A stretch of DNA of 64,000 bases from Ilex aquifolium (GCA_951799425.1 OX637406.1:24918390-24982389); one strand, 5' to 3'. Counted from the stretch's first letter, positions 11,601 to 26,600 are shown. The notes: generated by a model from the letters alone, not told the origin. A program made the numbers and translations.

Positions 11601-14600
11601 TTTTTGCACGCATCCGGATAGAGGCGATTTTCCGTCAAATTGTATACTGCGTCCAGACATAAGTAAATCTCTGCCCAACATGTGAGACACGGGACATGCA
11701 TAACTTTCTGTCTATGTCACCTTTTTGTGCAAACTAGCTCCGACATCCTCTAATATGATCCCTATGACTTCCTTAGGGTTTTTTGATGTTCCGAATCCCT
11801 TTTTGATATCATGTTCACCTAAAAAAAACCTTAGAAAATTACTTAATCACCTTGTCTAGGCCTTATTACTTCCAAATTCTCAATTTTTCCCAAAGACCCC
11901 AAATCGCACAACACCGAATTATGCGATTCTTTTCTTACCTCAAGTTAGAATTTCTAACAATAATTTAACTATTCTAACATTATGGTTAAAATTTTGTTAT
12001 TTAATTTAAATAAATAGACGGGGTGTTATAAAAAGTAATCATTTTATCTACTAATAGTGGCCAAATTGGCGTATTACGAAACCACGCTCCTATTGCAACA
12101 ACTGTACATATAGGTATTTTGAGAGTAAGCCTTAACGACTGATGGTTAATGATGGCTCCGATGGGTGGTTTTGCTAGAATAGGAGGAAAAAGCCAAAATA
12201 TAGTTGTCTTGTTTGCCTCCTTGATGCATTATCTTCTCTCCTTGATATCGTCTCACACAAAAAAAAAGCGCATAGCCCCGGCCCGACCTCTAGGTCTGCT
12301 AACGTAAAGCGAGGAGTTGAGCCTAAACTAGCGACCGAAGCCACTTTCAGAACCATATTTCCTACAGCTAACTGGTGTCCAGTCCAACTGGATGGCGCAG
12401 GCCAAACAAACATAAACTGCTCGGGGACCAAGTGGTAAGGCCATGATTTGCAGGGGAATGGATCATTCATTCTTCCATTGGGGAAATGTGCATGAACAAC
12501 AACTCCAAAGGTCACACATTTGGCCTACCTACCGTTTAGGTGGCACCAGTGAGATCTAACTAAGGTAATGAACTCCATGTCGCGGCTGCTCCACTCCGCT
12601 GCAGTCTCATTAACTGAATTTCGTGGGTCAGTTTCCCGCCCCGGGGGGGGGGGGGGGAGGGGAGAATTTCCCTTGACTATTTTTTAGTAACTTGGTATTC
12701 TGTAACCTAGTACACACTATGAGATGCGAAATGTAAAATATCCTAACTCAAAAGTATTTTTTGTTATTTCAAATTATCAAATTTTCTAGAAAATAGAGGA
12801 TATCTCCACTAGGTTTTGTAACAAATGAAGGATGGTTTGGTCACAGGGACTACGTGACTTTGTATATTGAAAGGAAATTACTAATCAATTTGGCTTAGAT
12901 TTACTCAATCATGCATAATTTTTGAAATTTAAACAACATTGTTTTCTACTGCGCTATATAATGGAGTTGAAACGTACTAGAAATAGTTAGTCTTTTTTGT
13001 TCGTATTTTTAGGCCAAATGTAAATTGTTTCATTGTTTCCTGTAGTGATCAATATATTTTGTCATGCTTGAAGTTAATGTTATTTTAGTTGATGAATTTT
13101 ATCGTCATATTTGCCCCCTTCCCCACCCCCCACCCCCCTCGGAGATTACAATCCTAGCTCCGTCTCTGCTCCCAAACTTGGACTTAGGGTTACCCTCTAT
13201 ATAAATCAGATCCTAGGACGTTTGTAGATGACTTAGAAACTTTGAGAGATAAAAAGGGATAGACCTAAGAAATATCTAAACCTAAAACATACTTTTGTTC
13301 TTCAAACTTTTGAATCGAAAAGTGTTCTAGAGATTTAACTTTTAAATCTTGAGTGTTGTGTGAACTCCTTAATCATCCGATGGCTTCTGAAGAAGGAGTT
13401 TCTTAAATGCATCTTCAATTCAGATATTGCCTTAAAGTTTTGAGGATGACGATTTCGAGGTTCAAAGAAGGACAAGTCAGCAAGCATTTCCAGGGGCGAG
13501 TGTGATTTGAGCACTTACCGGAGGAGCCGGTGTTCTACGAGTTGAGTGGCGAGAGAGAGTTCGCTGGGAGAAGTATGAGACAAGAGTATAGCTCTTATCT
13601 AATGCTGCCAGGGGGTTTGTAAGTATTTGGGTCTAATTTCAATAGTGGAGGGTTTAGGCTAAACTTGGTCCTGTGGTTTTTACCTTGCTTGGAGTTTTCC
13701 ATGTAAAAATCACCGTCTTTTGTTTACTTATACTACGATGTTGTGATTTTTTGGTAAATTTACTTGAGGTAGAGACTGAATGTAATTGAATTGATAAATT
13801 GATACAAGACCTATTCATCCCCCAGTAGGTCCATTTAGGGTTTAGGAAGATATCGTTCCACAATCGACTTGCTTAGAATTCCTTAAGCTAAACCCCTAAG
13901 GTAATATTACATCACGAATGAGGCACTCGCACCTAAAAAGACAAACAACCATGATAAATAATACTTCTATTCACTATTACATGAAAGAGGTAGTATCACT
14001 ATCTGCCTTGCACTGGGAGACTAGAGCACAGGGACCAAAATAACCAAGTTATACTAAAGACTAGGACTAATATATTATAAATAAAGGTATGAAATGTCAT
14101 CTAGCATGACCCAAATACACAGTTTTGGTTGAAATAAAAGACTGTTGGGCTACAGTACCTAAGACCCTCAAATGACAAAAAGAAAAATACCCTCACAATA
14201 GTTCTAGCAGCTATAAATCTGAAACTAACAAAAAATAAGACTCAATTCAACCCAGAACTTGAGTAGACAAGGAGAGCTACATGTTAAATTCCATTTTTTC
14301 CTTCTTTTTCATATCATGAAGTATGTCATTCTTCCCCTCATTTGTTCTTCCGCATTTCATGATGTACGTCTTTGGCCTCCTCAATTGAGGATTCAGGTAT
14401 AATAAAAGACAATAGTACAGAGCCTTCATTTTCCAACAGTCTTATTTTTGTCTGTAACAATAAAATTAATGGATGGAAGGGGTAGTGAATGTGAATGAAA
14501 GCTGTCCTTGAGTGGTTTAGATTGAAAATTTCGTGTGCATAGTTCCAAGAGATGGAAGACTAATGTTAGGGTTTAGGGATGAGGTTAAAATTAGATAGGG

Positions 14601-17600
14601 CTGATTTAGGATGTGTAGGTTATTGGAATGTAGCAAATCAGGTGATGGGATTCTGGATTGCAACTACTTAAGGTTTTATAATCTTCATTTGAAGGTTAGT
14701 AAAGGTTGGAGTTGCTTAGAGGGTAAAATAGGGTGGAGTTCATAGAAGAAGAGAAAAAGTAGATGGAGACAAAGAATCAAGATATCCCCCAGAGTATTCC
14801 TTAGGTTTAGCATAGTAAGGTGAGGTTGCATTCTATACTAGGCATTCACACCTAAAGGAGATATACCATATACTAGGAAGCACGGATACAGATACGCGAT
14901 ATAACTACAATACGAGATGGACACAACTATATGAAAAAACCTAAAAAAAATAGGATACAAATATAGTAATGACATGGGTGCACTAAAATATATTCTATAT
15001 TTTTACTAATATGCGATTTTTTGTATATAACTTTTTAGTAAATTCTTTAATAACAATTGAAACATAAGAAATTCTTACCTTCAAAGAAACATAGATTGTC
15101 TCATAATGCTGTACCTACAAAGTGAATGTGTCTTAATGCAACCAGAACCAGTATTTAACTAGCTGGTTTATTAAAAGTACTTGTCGTCAAGAGGCAGGTT
15201 GTAATTATCCCATTTTATGACCCTTTGACATGGGATAGTAAATAATACTTATGAAACACCAGGGGCGGTCCAACCCAACTAGGGGCGCTAGGCAAAAATG
15301 TTATGTGGGGCTCTAGTAATATTTATTTAATAATAATATTAGCATTAAATAGTTATCAAAATATTAAAATATGCTTATTTAAAAATTATTTGTTTTGTCT
15401 TTTTTTTTGAGATACAACATACTAATTAAAATTTAAATTTTGCAAATAAAAATTGTGTTCACCATAGTCAAATTCGGAGATCAAATGCAAATGATACATA
15501 CTATTTGTTGAAGATAAAGAAAAACATAATTGAAAATTAGTTTAATTAGTCAGACAACTATGGTTGATTAGTTTTAAATAGTGCATTACTTCTACTCATT
15601 CTATTTTATAGTTATTCTATTCATTATAAACAAATTGATCAAAAATAGCCTTAAATTTAAGTTATAGAAATATAAAATCATTATTCATACCTATTATACG
15701 ATAAACAATTGATTTTAATAATAAAACTGCAAAGTGATAATACATATAATATGAACATCAAGTGAGATAAGAAAATTAGGTTGAACTCTAGAGCCCTAAT
15801 TTTTTTTTTTGAAAGAGGTTCTAAAAATTTTACGATAATACTACTTGTACTTGATTTCAAGACTAAATACTTTGGATAAATAATGTATTTTATTTAAAGT
15901 TGCACTCCCTGTTAATTCAATTGTTAAAATGTATTGAGTATTTAAATTATATCCCAACATCTAGATTGTATATCATTGCATAAAATTTTATTTTGGGGCC
16001 CCAATTTTTCTTCTAATTTGGGGGCCCTAGGCAATGGCTTTAGTGGCCTATAGGTTGGGCCGGCTCTGGAAACACCCACGTGTCTTCAAAATCATATTGA
16101 TTTTTTTTCGTGTATCATTTTATGTGAATTCGAGAGGAAATGGTAAAAATTAAAATTAAAAATTTTACATATTGCGTTGCTTATCCACTCCATTACCAAA
16201 ACACTTGACTTGGATGTCCGCATTCGAGACATTCAAATATTCTATTGATTGTTGGATACAAATGGTGCGTATATGATATGTAGCCTTGAGTATTCGATGA
16301 GAATTATATGTGATACAATATTCGATATGAATACTCTGACCTAAGCGGAGTATCTATGCTTCATAGGCTACACATCATAAATAGAATGTCTTTATCCAGT
16401 ATTAATACATAGTAAACTACATCGAACTAGAAGGACCAAATACATAATTTGTCCCAAATAAGAACCATGGATTGCAATTACTGCCCAACTACTCTTATCA
16501 AAAAAAAAAAAAAAAATTTTTTTTATAGCCAATCTCTAATTTCCAGAATATCCTCAAGTCCAAAAACTAAGAAAGTTTGAGTCATATACTACTAGAACTT
16601 ATAAAACTTAAACTAACATAAAATGATGCTCAAATTGTGACCCAAAACTTGATTAGACAAGGCCTTAAGGGAATTCCATACAAAATTTTTATTCTTTTTG
16701 GTGCTGCATCAACTGCGTACCTTACTGAAAATGTTTCCCAATCAGACCTGTCCACATTACTTACTGATAAATGAAGAATTGACATTTATCTGAACCTGTT
16801 CAGCACCTTTTTGGTCAAGCTTCTAGTATTGTGCTGAAAGTGTATCCACAACCCGTTTCCACAATTGAAGGCTTATACCTGGTTGGCATCTGGGGAAAAC
16901 CCCCCTTCTTCTTTTTTGGGCTTATTTTAGTATGTTCTAAAACTGTACCTAATTCATTTCTATCTTATACAACCATGTATGTGAATTCTGGATTTTTTGC
17001 TCTAGGCGACTGCAATTTCATATGTATCAGTATGACACTGTTGTTCTATGCTTTCAATTCCAACTGCCAAGTTGCAAAGCATATGCTCTTAGATGCTGAG
17101 GAGATGTTGTTCATTTGGTTCAGCATGCTTGTTCTGTTAGGCTGAGCGGTTTATTGGTGATAGATCCATTTTTTTTTCCTAGTTTCAGAATGAGGTTTTG
17201 TGTACCTTACAGTGATTTTTATGTTTTATTTTCGTTTATAGCTCTAGGATTTCATTGTCAACAACTTCGTACTGCATTTTGAGTTTTTTATGCTTCTGAG
17301 CTTCTTCATTTTATCAATAAACTCTGTGCTTTCAATTTGGCATGAAGGTTGCCGAGTTCAATGTACAAGCAGCACAACAAGGGATGGTTTACATTGATGA
17401 AGTTGATAAGATAACCAAAAAGGTTCCTTTCATTTTTTTTCTTTTCTCAGCTTGGTTGTCATTTGTTGTCGTGTTAACTTTTTCGAGAGCAAAAGGTGTA
17501 TATATATGTTGGGTATTTCTACAGGCAGAGAGCTTAAACATTAGCAGGGATGTTTCTGGAGAGGGTGTTCAGCAGGCACTGCTGAAAATGCTGGAAGGAA

Positions 17601-20600
17601 CTGTGAGTAACTTCATTAACAGTGGTTGTTAATCGATAAATTTCTTCTGTGAACCAATGTCTTATAATTACATTAACTGGAGGATGCCATCCTTTGAGCG
17701 GCCTTGTAAAATATTGAATCATGCAAGCCACCTTTATGACGTGTTAATGGCAAGATATTACATCATTAGAAGTATTTTTCCACTTGTAGACTTGTCTAGT
17801 TTTTTGGTGGCTACTGCTTGGGATGCAGTTTGTGCCTTGAGATATAATAACAATACTATGTAATGAAAATCTTTCAGACATGTGAATGCTAGATTGTGCC
17901 ATGGACGGGTCCGAGGAAGGTGATGCGCCTTTAATGGATCCATGCTCTTCCCCTTTCTAGTGAAATAGGGAAGAAAGATGAAGGAAAGGAAGAGAGCTTT
18001 CCTTTTGAGCCCACACAATTCTTCTGCCAATAATGGAAATGATGAAAGAAATCCTTTTATTTTTGTAAGTTTCTTTGTCTTGTGAGACGGAACAAAAATA
18101 AGTAGCTGCAGGGCAATAGAGAAAAGCAGTGAGTGGGGTTGTAAGACCCAAGACATGCATGTAGAAATTGTATTAAAGTATTCAACAAAGGGTTCTTCAA
18201 CTTCAGCATAGGAAGCTCCTCCGCCGTTTTTCTTACGTTTTCCCCACAAGCACTACTCTTCCTTTATTCTTTTCCTTTTTACCCTTATTATAATACAAAA
18301 AGATGCCATAAGGGGATGCAACTCAAGTACACAGACCTCAAACAATACCCTTATTGTAATATGTGAGAGAAAATGGTAAAGATCAATCAACATTCCTATT
18401 CCTTTTTCTGTCTTTATTACTAAACCATACCAAAAAAGGGGACGGCAACTTCCTTTACCTAGTATATCTTTTCCGTACCTTACTTCTTCTCCCAGTTTGT
18501 CTCCCTTTGTATCAAATATGTCATATGTACTTATAATTCATCGTCAAACTTCAGGCTGCATACTTAAGCTCTATGCTGCATAATCAAGTATCATAAAACT
18601 TCTTAATATTGGTGTAAATGTATACTTAAGCTAGTGACAGTCCCTTGCGAAATCCCCATGCCACCCTATCTGATTTTGATATTAAGGAAAACTACCTTTT
18701 AAATCACCATCTCTCTCAGATCCGATTTTCATATCATGAAAAACTACCCATTAATGGGTTCAACTAATTGTTTTTTTCAAATATTTAAATGAGTAGTTAC
18801 ATGGTTAATAATGGTAAGAGTAGTTATATAACTTTTAGCAATTTCAGTGGATGAATCATGAATCCATGATTTGTGATTAAATAAATCAAAATGTAGGAAA
18901 ATTAGTAAATAAGGTCCCAAGATCTCTCCTCCTAATTTGAGTATTTTATATAATAGTATGGATTCCACAAAGCCAATAGGGTTCGGAATTTTCTCATAGA
19001 ATACCTGCATGATTAAGATTGGAATCCACAGGAATTTATATCTTATTAATCTGAAAATTTAAAAACAGGATATACTAATTGTTCTCTATTGAAGCAGTAA
19101 GTTATGGGGTGTTTGTGGATTTGCTCTATTCTTTTGATTTCTACTATTCTATTAGTCTGTTATTTATTTATTTGATATTTCAAATCTGTATTCACCCAGA
19201 TCAGTGAGTTCTGTCACATTAGATGTATTTGTTTTGATCTGTTATATGCTATGAATATTATGCCATATGTTAAGGCTCTTAAAAATGATACATCAGTTGA
19301 ATTCTTAGCATCATTCATTGGGAGCTCCAGCTATTTTTGTTCACCTGATATTAAAGTATTTCTTGTGCCCAGATAGTAAATGTTCCTGAAAAGGGGGCAA
19401 GAAAGCATCCTCGAGGTGATAACATTCAGGTATTGGAGACTTAATGGTCTTTCCTGTCTTTTGGTTTCAGACTTTCTTGAACACATTTTTATGCATGTGC
19501 TGCACTTCTATCCCAGAAATTACACATTAAGAGCTTTTGTTGTCGTAATTTCAATTGATCAGCTCTTTTTGTTTGATGGATGTTGTCCTCCATGTAAAAT
19601 TTGGCACGACATGTGTTTCCCAAGCCATGATGCTTGAAGTGACTCTCATTTGTTGGCTTATAGAAATGAAATGTGTTTGTTACTTGAGGCTTTCATTTTC
19701 TGACCTCCCAAAGTTGGCATGACGTGTTCTGATTGATAATGAACAAATGGACAAGAAGCAGGGCAGTTCTGGAGTTTTGCACGTTGCATTGGTCATGAAG
19801 CTTAGGCTGCTTTGTTAGTTAGTTCAGCGTCAAGATTTTTTTAGTCACTGAATAATTGCTGGACATGCATCAGGGCTTGAACCTCATTTCACACCTGATT
19901 ACATTACTAACCATTTGATCTTCTTTTACAATAGCTATATACTTAGAATTAGTCTGCATGTAATTTTAGAAGAGAGGCTATTTTGACATATTTTTTAAAG
20001 AAAAATGTGGTAGTCTATTAAAGTAAGCAAGCTTAAGTAGGAGTTGGGTACGTCGATAAACATGTAGAATTGACTCTAGGCCCATTTAAATTTAGTCTTG
20101 GACAATTAAACGTCTGAATGGGATCCACTTTACTCTTGTGTTAAAGTAGCTGAGTTCCTATCATATACTTTTAAGGATTTTGTGGGTGCTCTACCGTAAG
20201 GCCAAAGTGTGATTCCCTAGAATTGTTTTGCCTCGATTTTTTTTTTTCCATTCTCTGCTCCTAGTTTCATTGGTTTACCAGGGTTCACCGAAGCCTTGAA
20301 GGTTTTCTTCACCTTATTTACACTTACTAATTGTTTTCAAGTCGTGTATTTTGGCACTTTTTAGATGTGCTGAACATGTCGATGCAATAGTGGCTCACAA
20401 TTTTTATTTGTAGGGCTAGTTATGTTATTAAGAATGCATATGTAGTTTTTAATAGTTGTAGGATAGTCTTAATAGATGAATTGAAAAGTTTTCTGTATGT
20501 TAATTTTAATTCTAATAGAAACATGAAAAGTCTACCAGCATATTAAAGGGATAAATTAAAGAATTTGAGATTGTGGGTACTGGGGAGCTAATATATATTT

Positions 20601-23600
20601 GGGATTATGTTTGGCTTGCAACTTCTTCATTTTCATTGGTTTTTCGATTTATTTATCGTTTGTCTCAAGTTCATAGTGTACTTCTTTGTCTCTTCCTGTC
20701 CAGTCACTTGGAATTTTAATTTTTCTAGGAACCCTTTTTTTTCGATAGGAAACAATAGCTTTATTAATAGAAAGGAAAAAGGCATTACAAGAACCAAAAA
20801 CAAAGGTGGACAAGCCGTCCAACCCAAAAAAGACGTACAAAAACCAATAAAAAAAGCACAAAAACTAGACCATAAAGAAAAAAAATTACAATTCAATAGT
20901 TGCTTTCTAGCTCGAAGTAATGCAAAAAAGAGGAATATTCTCAAAATTTTCTATAACCGAAGCCCAAAACGATGCCAAAAAATGCATTCGGACCCATAAA
21001 GATTTGACCTCCTCCTGTTTATCTTAAAAAATTCCAGCATCCCTCTCCATCCATACAACCCATATAAAATCAAAAAATGTATAGAGCCAAAGAGTTTTTC
21101 TTCTTCTACTTTCACCCAAACCACTAAAATCCATACAAAACATATATGAGATTGTCATCGGAGCGGAGCCCCAAGAGATGCCAATAAAATCAAACAATTT
21201 ATTCCAAAGTGAAAGAGCCAAAGGACACAGTATACCAATTTATTTTATGTCTCTTTTCAAAATGTCTTGTATGGTTGCTACAAAGATTGAAGGTTTGATG
21301 AGAGATTTCTTATGAGAAGGGGTGGGGGAGGGAAGAAAGGATTACTTGATTTGTTGGGAGGTTGTGACTAGACCTAAAACTAAAGGTGGTCTTTCGGTTG
21401 AAAATTTGTTGGAAAGGAATGCAACTTTGGTTGGGAAATGGCTTTGGAGATTCCCATTGGAGCAAGATTCATTGTGGCACTCGGTTATTAAGAGCAAGTA
21501 TGTGTTACAACCTAATGGGTGAAATGCTAATAGAGTTGAAAGGGAAAGCTTTCGGAGTTCATGGAAGTTTATTTCTCAGGGTCTACCTCATTTTATTCTA
21601 AGGATTAAGCTTACTGGGAGGGATGGAAAGAGGGTACGTTTTTTGGGAGGATATTTGGGTGGGGGAGTCTTCGTTCTCGAGTCTTTTTCCTTGTCTTTAC
21701 CGAGTTTCATGCTATGATGATCATTTCGTTGCTTCTCTTGTTCGGTCCTATTCTTATCTTGTTTCTTGGGATTTTGGATTCCGTAGGAGTCTTAATGATA
21801 AGAGAATGTACACAGTTATTGGAGCTTCTCTCTTTGATTAGTAATGTTTCTCTGACACAAAATCATGTTGACAAAAGATGTTGGGTTATTGATCCAACAG
21901 GTGGGTTTTCATGTAAGTCCTTCACCGAGTCTTTAATCGATGATTCCACTCTTCCATCATTAAGGATTTGGAAAGCCTTGGGTGCCTTTGAAGGTGCAAC
22001 TTTGTGCATGAATGATCGCCCATGGGAAGATCACCCCTAATGATGTACTTCAAAAAAGGAGACCTAGGACTTGCTTGTTCCCGCAATGGTGTGTAATGTG
22101 TAGAAATGACAGTGACAGGGTGAATCATTTATTTTTGCACTGTTCCATGGCGTTCACACTATGGAACAAGTTGTGTTTAATTTTGTGGGGCTGTGTTCGG
22201 TGGTGCCTAGGCCCATTACTTCAATGCTTGGTTTGGATACTATGGGTTGGGTAGAAAATAAAAAGATGAAGACTTTTTGGCGGTGCGCATATTTCGCTAT
22301 TATTTGGGTAATTTGGTTAAAGAGAAACGCGCGGATCTTTGAAGATAAAGTTGAGGCGGTGGAAGGATTATGTGAGAGGATATTTTTCTTGCTCCATTTT
22401 GGGTATCGGTGACTAAGGAATTTGAGAATATTCCTCTTTTCTGTATCGCTACGAGTTGGGCAGCTTCATGCAGAATATAGCATGGTCATTTTTCATGGTT
22501 TATGCTTTTTATGTTGTTTATCTTTACCCATTTTAAAGCTGGATACCTTATCCACCTTATGTAGGACTTGTAAATTTTCTTTCTTATTATTTTAATAAAA
22601 GTTATTGTTTCATATCGAAAAAAAGGGACACAATAAGAACAAATGATCCACACTCTCACAATTACCTTTACACATCACACACCACTGTGGTGAAAGGCAA
22701 TTCATCAGTTTACTCCTTTGAAGTACATCATTGGTATTTATCTTACCGTGAACAATTATCCATGCACTTGCACCTTTAAAGACACTATAGCCTTCCAAAT
22801 CTTCAAAGACAAAAGAAATAATGGAAATGAGGAGTCATCAACTAAGGATTCAAAATAAGATTTGCATGAGAAAGTACCCGAAGAGTCACAAATCCAAACT
22901 CTTTTGTCTGAAGAATTTGGATTCAATGAAACACCATTGCACATAGAAAGAAGTAACTACAACTTCGGATATTCTCTATCATTTAAATTCCTTCGAAACC
23001 CAAAATTCCAGGTGACTGCTGTTAGAATATATAGATATATATTTAGGAATGACATCCTTGTAATAAGTATATCCCTTGAGGGGTATATAGGTCTTTTTTC
23101 ATTCTTTACAATACATATATACATGTGGAGTGAGGAAGACATGAGAGGATTATGCTCACAACCTCCGCCTCTACTATTGTTCTTCTCTCCAAAACCTTAC
23201 TTTTCTACTTTCACAACTAGAAAGAGAACGACAATGTTAAGGATGCAATGGTCTTTCCATGATAGGTAGGAAGATGATAAAGATGAGGAAAAAAGACTTG
23301 GAAAAGTATGATCCCCCTCCAAATATCCTCTTAAAACTGAACTTTCGACCCATTCCCCACAATGAACTTGACCGTTGAGAAAAATTAGGAATTCCTTGAG
23401 AAATGAATTTTCAAGGACTCTGGAATGTACCACTTTCAACCCCATTGACATCCCACCAATTAGCTTGTATCACATATTTGCTCCTAATAACCACATGCCA
23501 CAATGAATCTTGCTCCAAAGAAAACCTCCATAGCCATTTCCCTACAAGAGCCATATTTCTTTTTAACAAATTCCCTACCAATAAACCTCCTTTGATCTTA

Positions 23601-26600
23601 TTAGGCTTAGACACAACCTCCTAACGAATCCAGTGTTCTTTCTTTCCTTCCCTTTAATCTTAGGCCTAGACACAACCTCCCAACTAATCAAGTGGTCTTT
23701 CTTTCCTTCCCCACAACCTTCCCATAAGAAATCTCTCAATATACCTTCAATCCTCCTTGTCACCAAATAAGACATCTTGAAAAGAGACAAAAAATAAATA
23801 GGGGTCTTTTTCCAGTTCTCTCAATTATTGGATCCCAAAAAGATTTCGACATTGGATTATCACCCAAAGGAAAATCTAAATACTTTAACGGCCATCCAAC
23901 CACACTACACCCTAACTCTAGCCAATCCCTAAATTTTTCCATGTCTAGTATTTATCCTCGGTCCCCACAATTTGACTTTTTTCCATATTAATTTTAAGAC
24001 CAGAAATCAAACTAAACACATCAACAATCTTCTTACAATTCTTAAGTTTCTTTTCATCCCCTTGGGAAAACAAAATCATGTCATCTACGAATTGCAAATG
24101 ACATACAAAGATTCTTTCCCTACCAATCACAAAACTCTCCACCAAATTACACATTTCAGTCCTTTCCATTAACCTACTCAACCTATCAACCACCAACGTA
24201 AATAAAAAAAGAGATAAATGATCCCTTTGCCTAAGCTCCCTGACGTTTTAAATCTTCCTCTAGGTTTCCCATTTAAGATAACAGAAAAATTCATTGACTC
24301 TAAACATCCCTTAATCCATTGTCTCCATCTATCCCCTAAACCTTTAGCTTCCATAACAAAATCCAAAAAACTCCACTCCACATGGGAATAAACTTTCTCA
24401 AAATTAATTTTCAACACTATTTCCTCCTTCCCACTCACTCTATAAGCCTCAACAACCTCATCAACAATAGGAGCCATATACATAATCTGTCTCCTTTTTA
24501 CAAAAGCCCTAAGGCCCTTGAGATTTAGATATAGTATTACCAAATGCTCCCCAAGCCTAACTGAGAGAACCTTAGCGATGATCTTATACAAACTTTTCAC
24601 TAAACTAATGGGCTTAAAATCCTTTAACTTCAATGATTTCTCTTTTTTTGGGATTAGACAAATAAATGTAGTGTTTGTAATTGCGTTAACCACCCCATTA
24701 TGAAAAAATATCCTCAAACACCTTCATTAAATCATCCTTCAAATCTTCCCAACACAAGTGATATATGGCCATGGTAAAACCATCTGGTCGTGGGGCTTTA
24801 TCTTTACTACATTAAAAAACTACTCTCTTAATTTCTTCTAACTCAAAAGGCCTTTCCAACCACCTTGCCCTCATCCCATCATCAACTGGGCACCACTGAA
24901 GTCCTCTCAACATAGGTCTACACCTATCATTGGCACAATAAAGATTAGCAAAAAAATCAATCATCTCCCTCTCAATCAATTCCTCATCCTCAACAATCTC
25001 ACCATCATTTTTTTCCAACTTATCTATCATTTTCCTCTATCTATTACCATTAGCAACTTGATGAAAAAACTTCGAATTATTATCACATTCCTTCACCCAC
25101 TTCACTCTAGACTTTTGTCTCATATTAATTTCTTCTTTTAACACCATTTCCTCGAGTTTTTTTTCTGAGCTCTCTTCTTTCTATTCTCAAATCTTCATCC
25201 ACTCCCCTTCCTTCTCTCTTATCCATCTCAAGCACCTTACGTAGAACACACATATACACATGACATACTTGAGTTTTTTAATGCTTACATCATGACTATT
25301 AGATTCATTCTCCAATGGACACTTGTCCTTTTGTCCTTCATGTTTTGTTTTTATTTTATTTTTTATTCCTTTCAAGTTACATAATTATATTTCAATTCCA
25401 AATAAAATTCATAGAATTTCAATAGTTATAATTAAACCCATATAATATTTAATCTTTTCTTTTTTCTGGGTCGGGTTGTCACATACTCCCCACCTTTTAC
25501 AAATTTCATACTTGAAATTTTATATTCGGTAATATAATTGCTTTTGCTCCGCACTTTGATACCATTTTCGATTATTTCCTCTATAACCCAAAATTTTGGT
25601 ATCAATTCCAACATATACCCCTTACAATGGAAACTGATTAACTCATTCTCTACAGTACCCATGTAAGATCTAAAGTCTATGCTTAGATAACACTTTGTAA
25701 CGTCCTAGTTCCCCAGATGCTTTACTTGATAAATCAGTGGATGCAATTCCAAAAAATATCTCAAATATATGAACCAGAGCTCTAATTATTTCAATAAAAA
25801 TTATAATTAAAAATTTGATCCCCATAGATCAATAAAATATTATAAAAATTATATCAAGATTCGTCCATCTCCGATTTCTCAAATATTGCAATCACGACCT
25901 TTGTTCCAATCAACCTAAAAAATTAATTCAGCGGAAAAGTATACAATACGACAAGAAGCAATGTGCTCGAGGAAAAGATACGAACGATCAAATTTCAAAC
26001 AACTCGGTTGATAAAAACCATAGACAACAAAATCATCTATCAAATTGGATATGCGACATAGCTCAATTGCTATTAAATATAGCCTCATACTTGGTTCATT
26101 TTGATGACGTAACAAGTGACACTTGAGCATATAAATCCATATTCATGTCGAACAATCACACCCCGTAGGGCCATAACTAAACCCCATTGGGCTACTATCA
26201 TATTTCACAAAATATGCCTCAACTACACTAAGTATATGTACTAATCAATCCTAAAGTATTTAGTCTAAAATACATGTCGACTCAAGAAAAGTTTCAAAAT
26301 TTCATATCAACAGAAAACAATCAATGGGAATACCAATTTCAAATGTTCAAAAGGACCCTCTTTGTATAGAGATTCTGTCCTTGTATACTACCTTATATCT
26401 CAATATCATCAATAACTTCGATAGATATAAAATTCAAAGTATCACGAACAAGACTCAAAATTTGGTAGCGATATGAAGTATAATTACCGTTCGATTTTTG
26501 AATCCAAAAAGCCTCATAAATTTATTCTTATATTTTTCTTCCTCCCTTTCTTTTTGTCCTCTCTATCGTCCGTTATTGCTACTGACCAAGTGTCATTTTA

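Larger units (their letters stand above)
10267..17347 (+). other. CLPX intron 5 (7,081 bp), transposon-filled
   Basis: It starts ATG|GTATAG and ends GAAG|GTTGCC. It holds the MITE at 11187-11538, an unexplained GC-rich segment (about 12140-12660), G- and C-tracts (12640-12663, 13113-13139), a Copia-like LTR remnant (about 13190-13870) and a nested MITE pair (14874-16365). In 10267-11186, 11539-12140 and 16366-17347 I see only ordinary AT-rich intron sequence. About 13870-13935 and 14785-14870 are weakly similar to each other (both with GGCAYTCRCACCTAAA), so they may be ends of one old element. Confidence 0.85.
20735..25195 (-). mobile_element. L1-like LINE, minus strand, 5' truncated, split by a second LINE
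   Basis: On the minus strand from about 25195 down, decayed ORF2 blocks appear in order. There is a linker before RT (25030-24812) and RT with [20 protein letters not shown] and [20 protein letters not shown] (24717-24178). The RT catalytic box follows as FVDD in place of FADD (about 24080-24091), then thumb/connection blocks (23942-23575), [20 protein letters not shown] (23614-23411), and the zinc-finger-like C-terminus [20 protein letters not shown] (22798-22610). The tail resumes at 21232 ([10 protein letters not shown]) and ends at a T-run (poly-A on its own strand) at 20735-20742. Many stops and frameshifts make it dead. A 196-bp LTR-like insert sits at 23020-23215. Confidence 0.88.

Noticed and set aside
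12174..12515. Minus-strand ORF as a gene or organelle insert
   Set aside because: No motif could be recognised and no organelle gene order is visible; kept only as an unexplained GC-rich block.
17758..18249. 163-codon minus-strand ORF in CLPX intron 7
   Set aside because: No recognisable domain or repeat similarity; length is within chance for a 1.8-kb intron.
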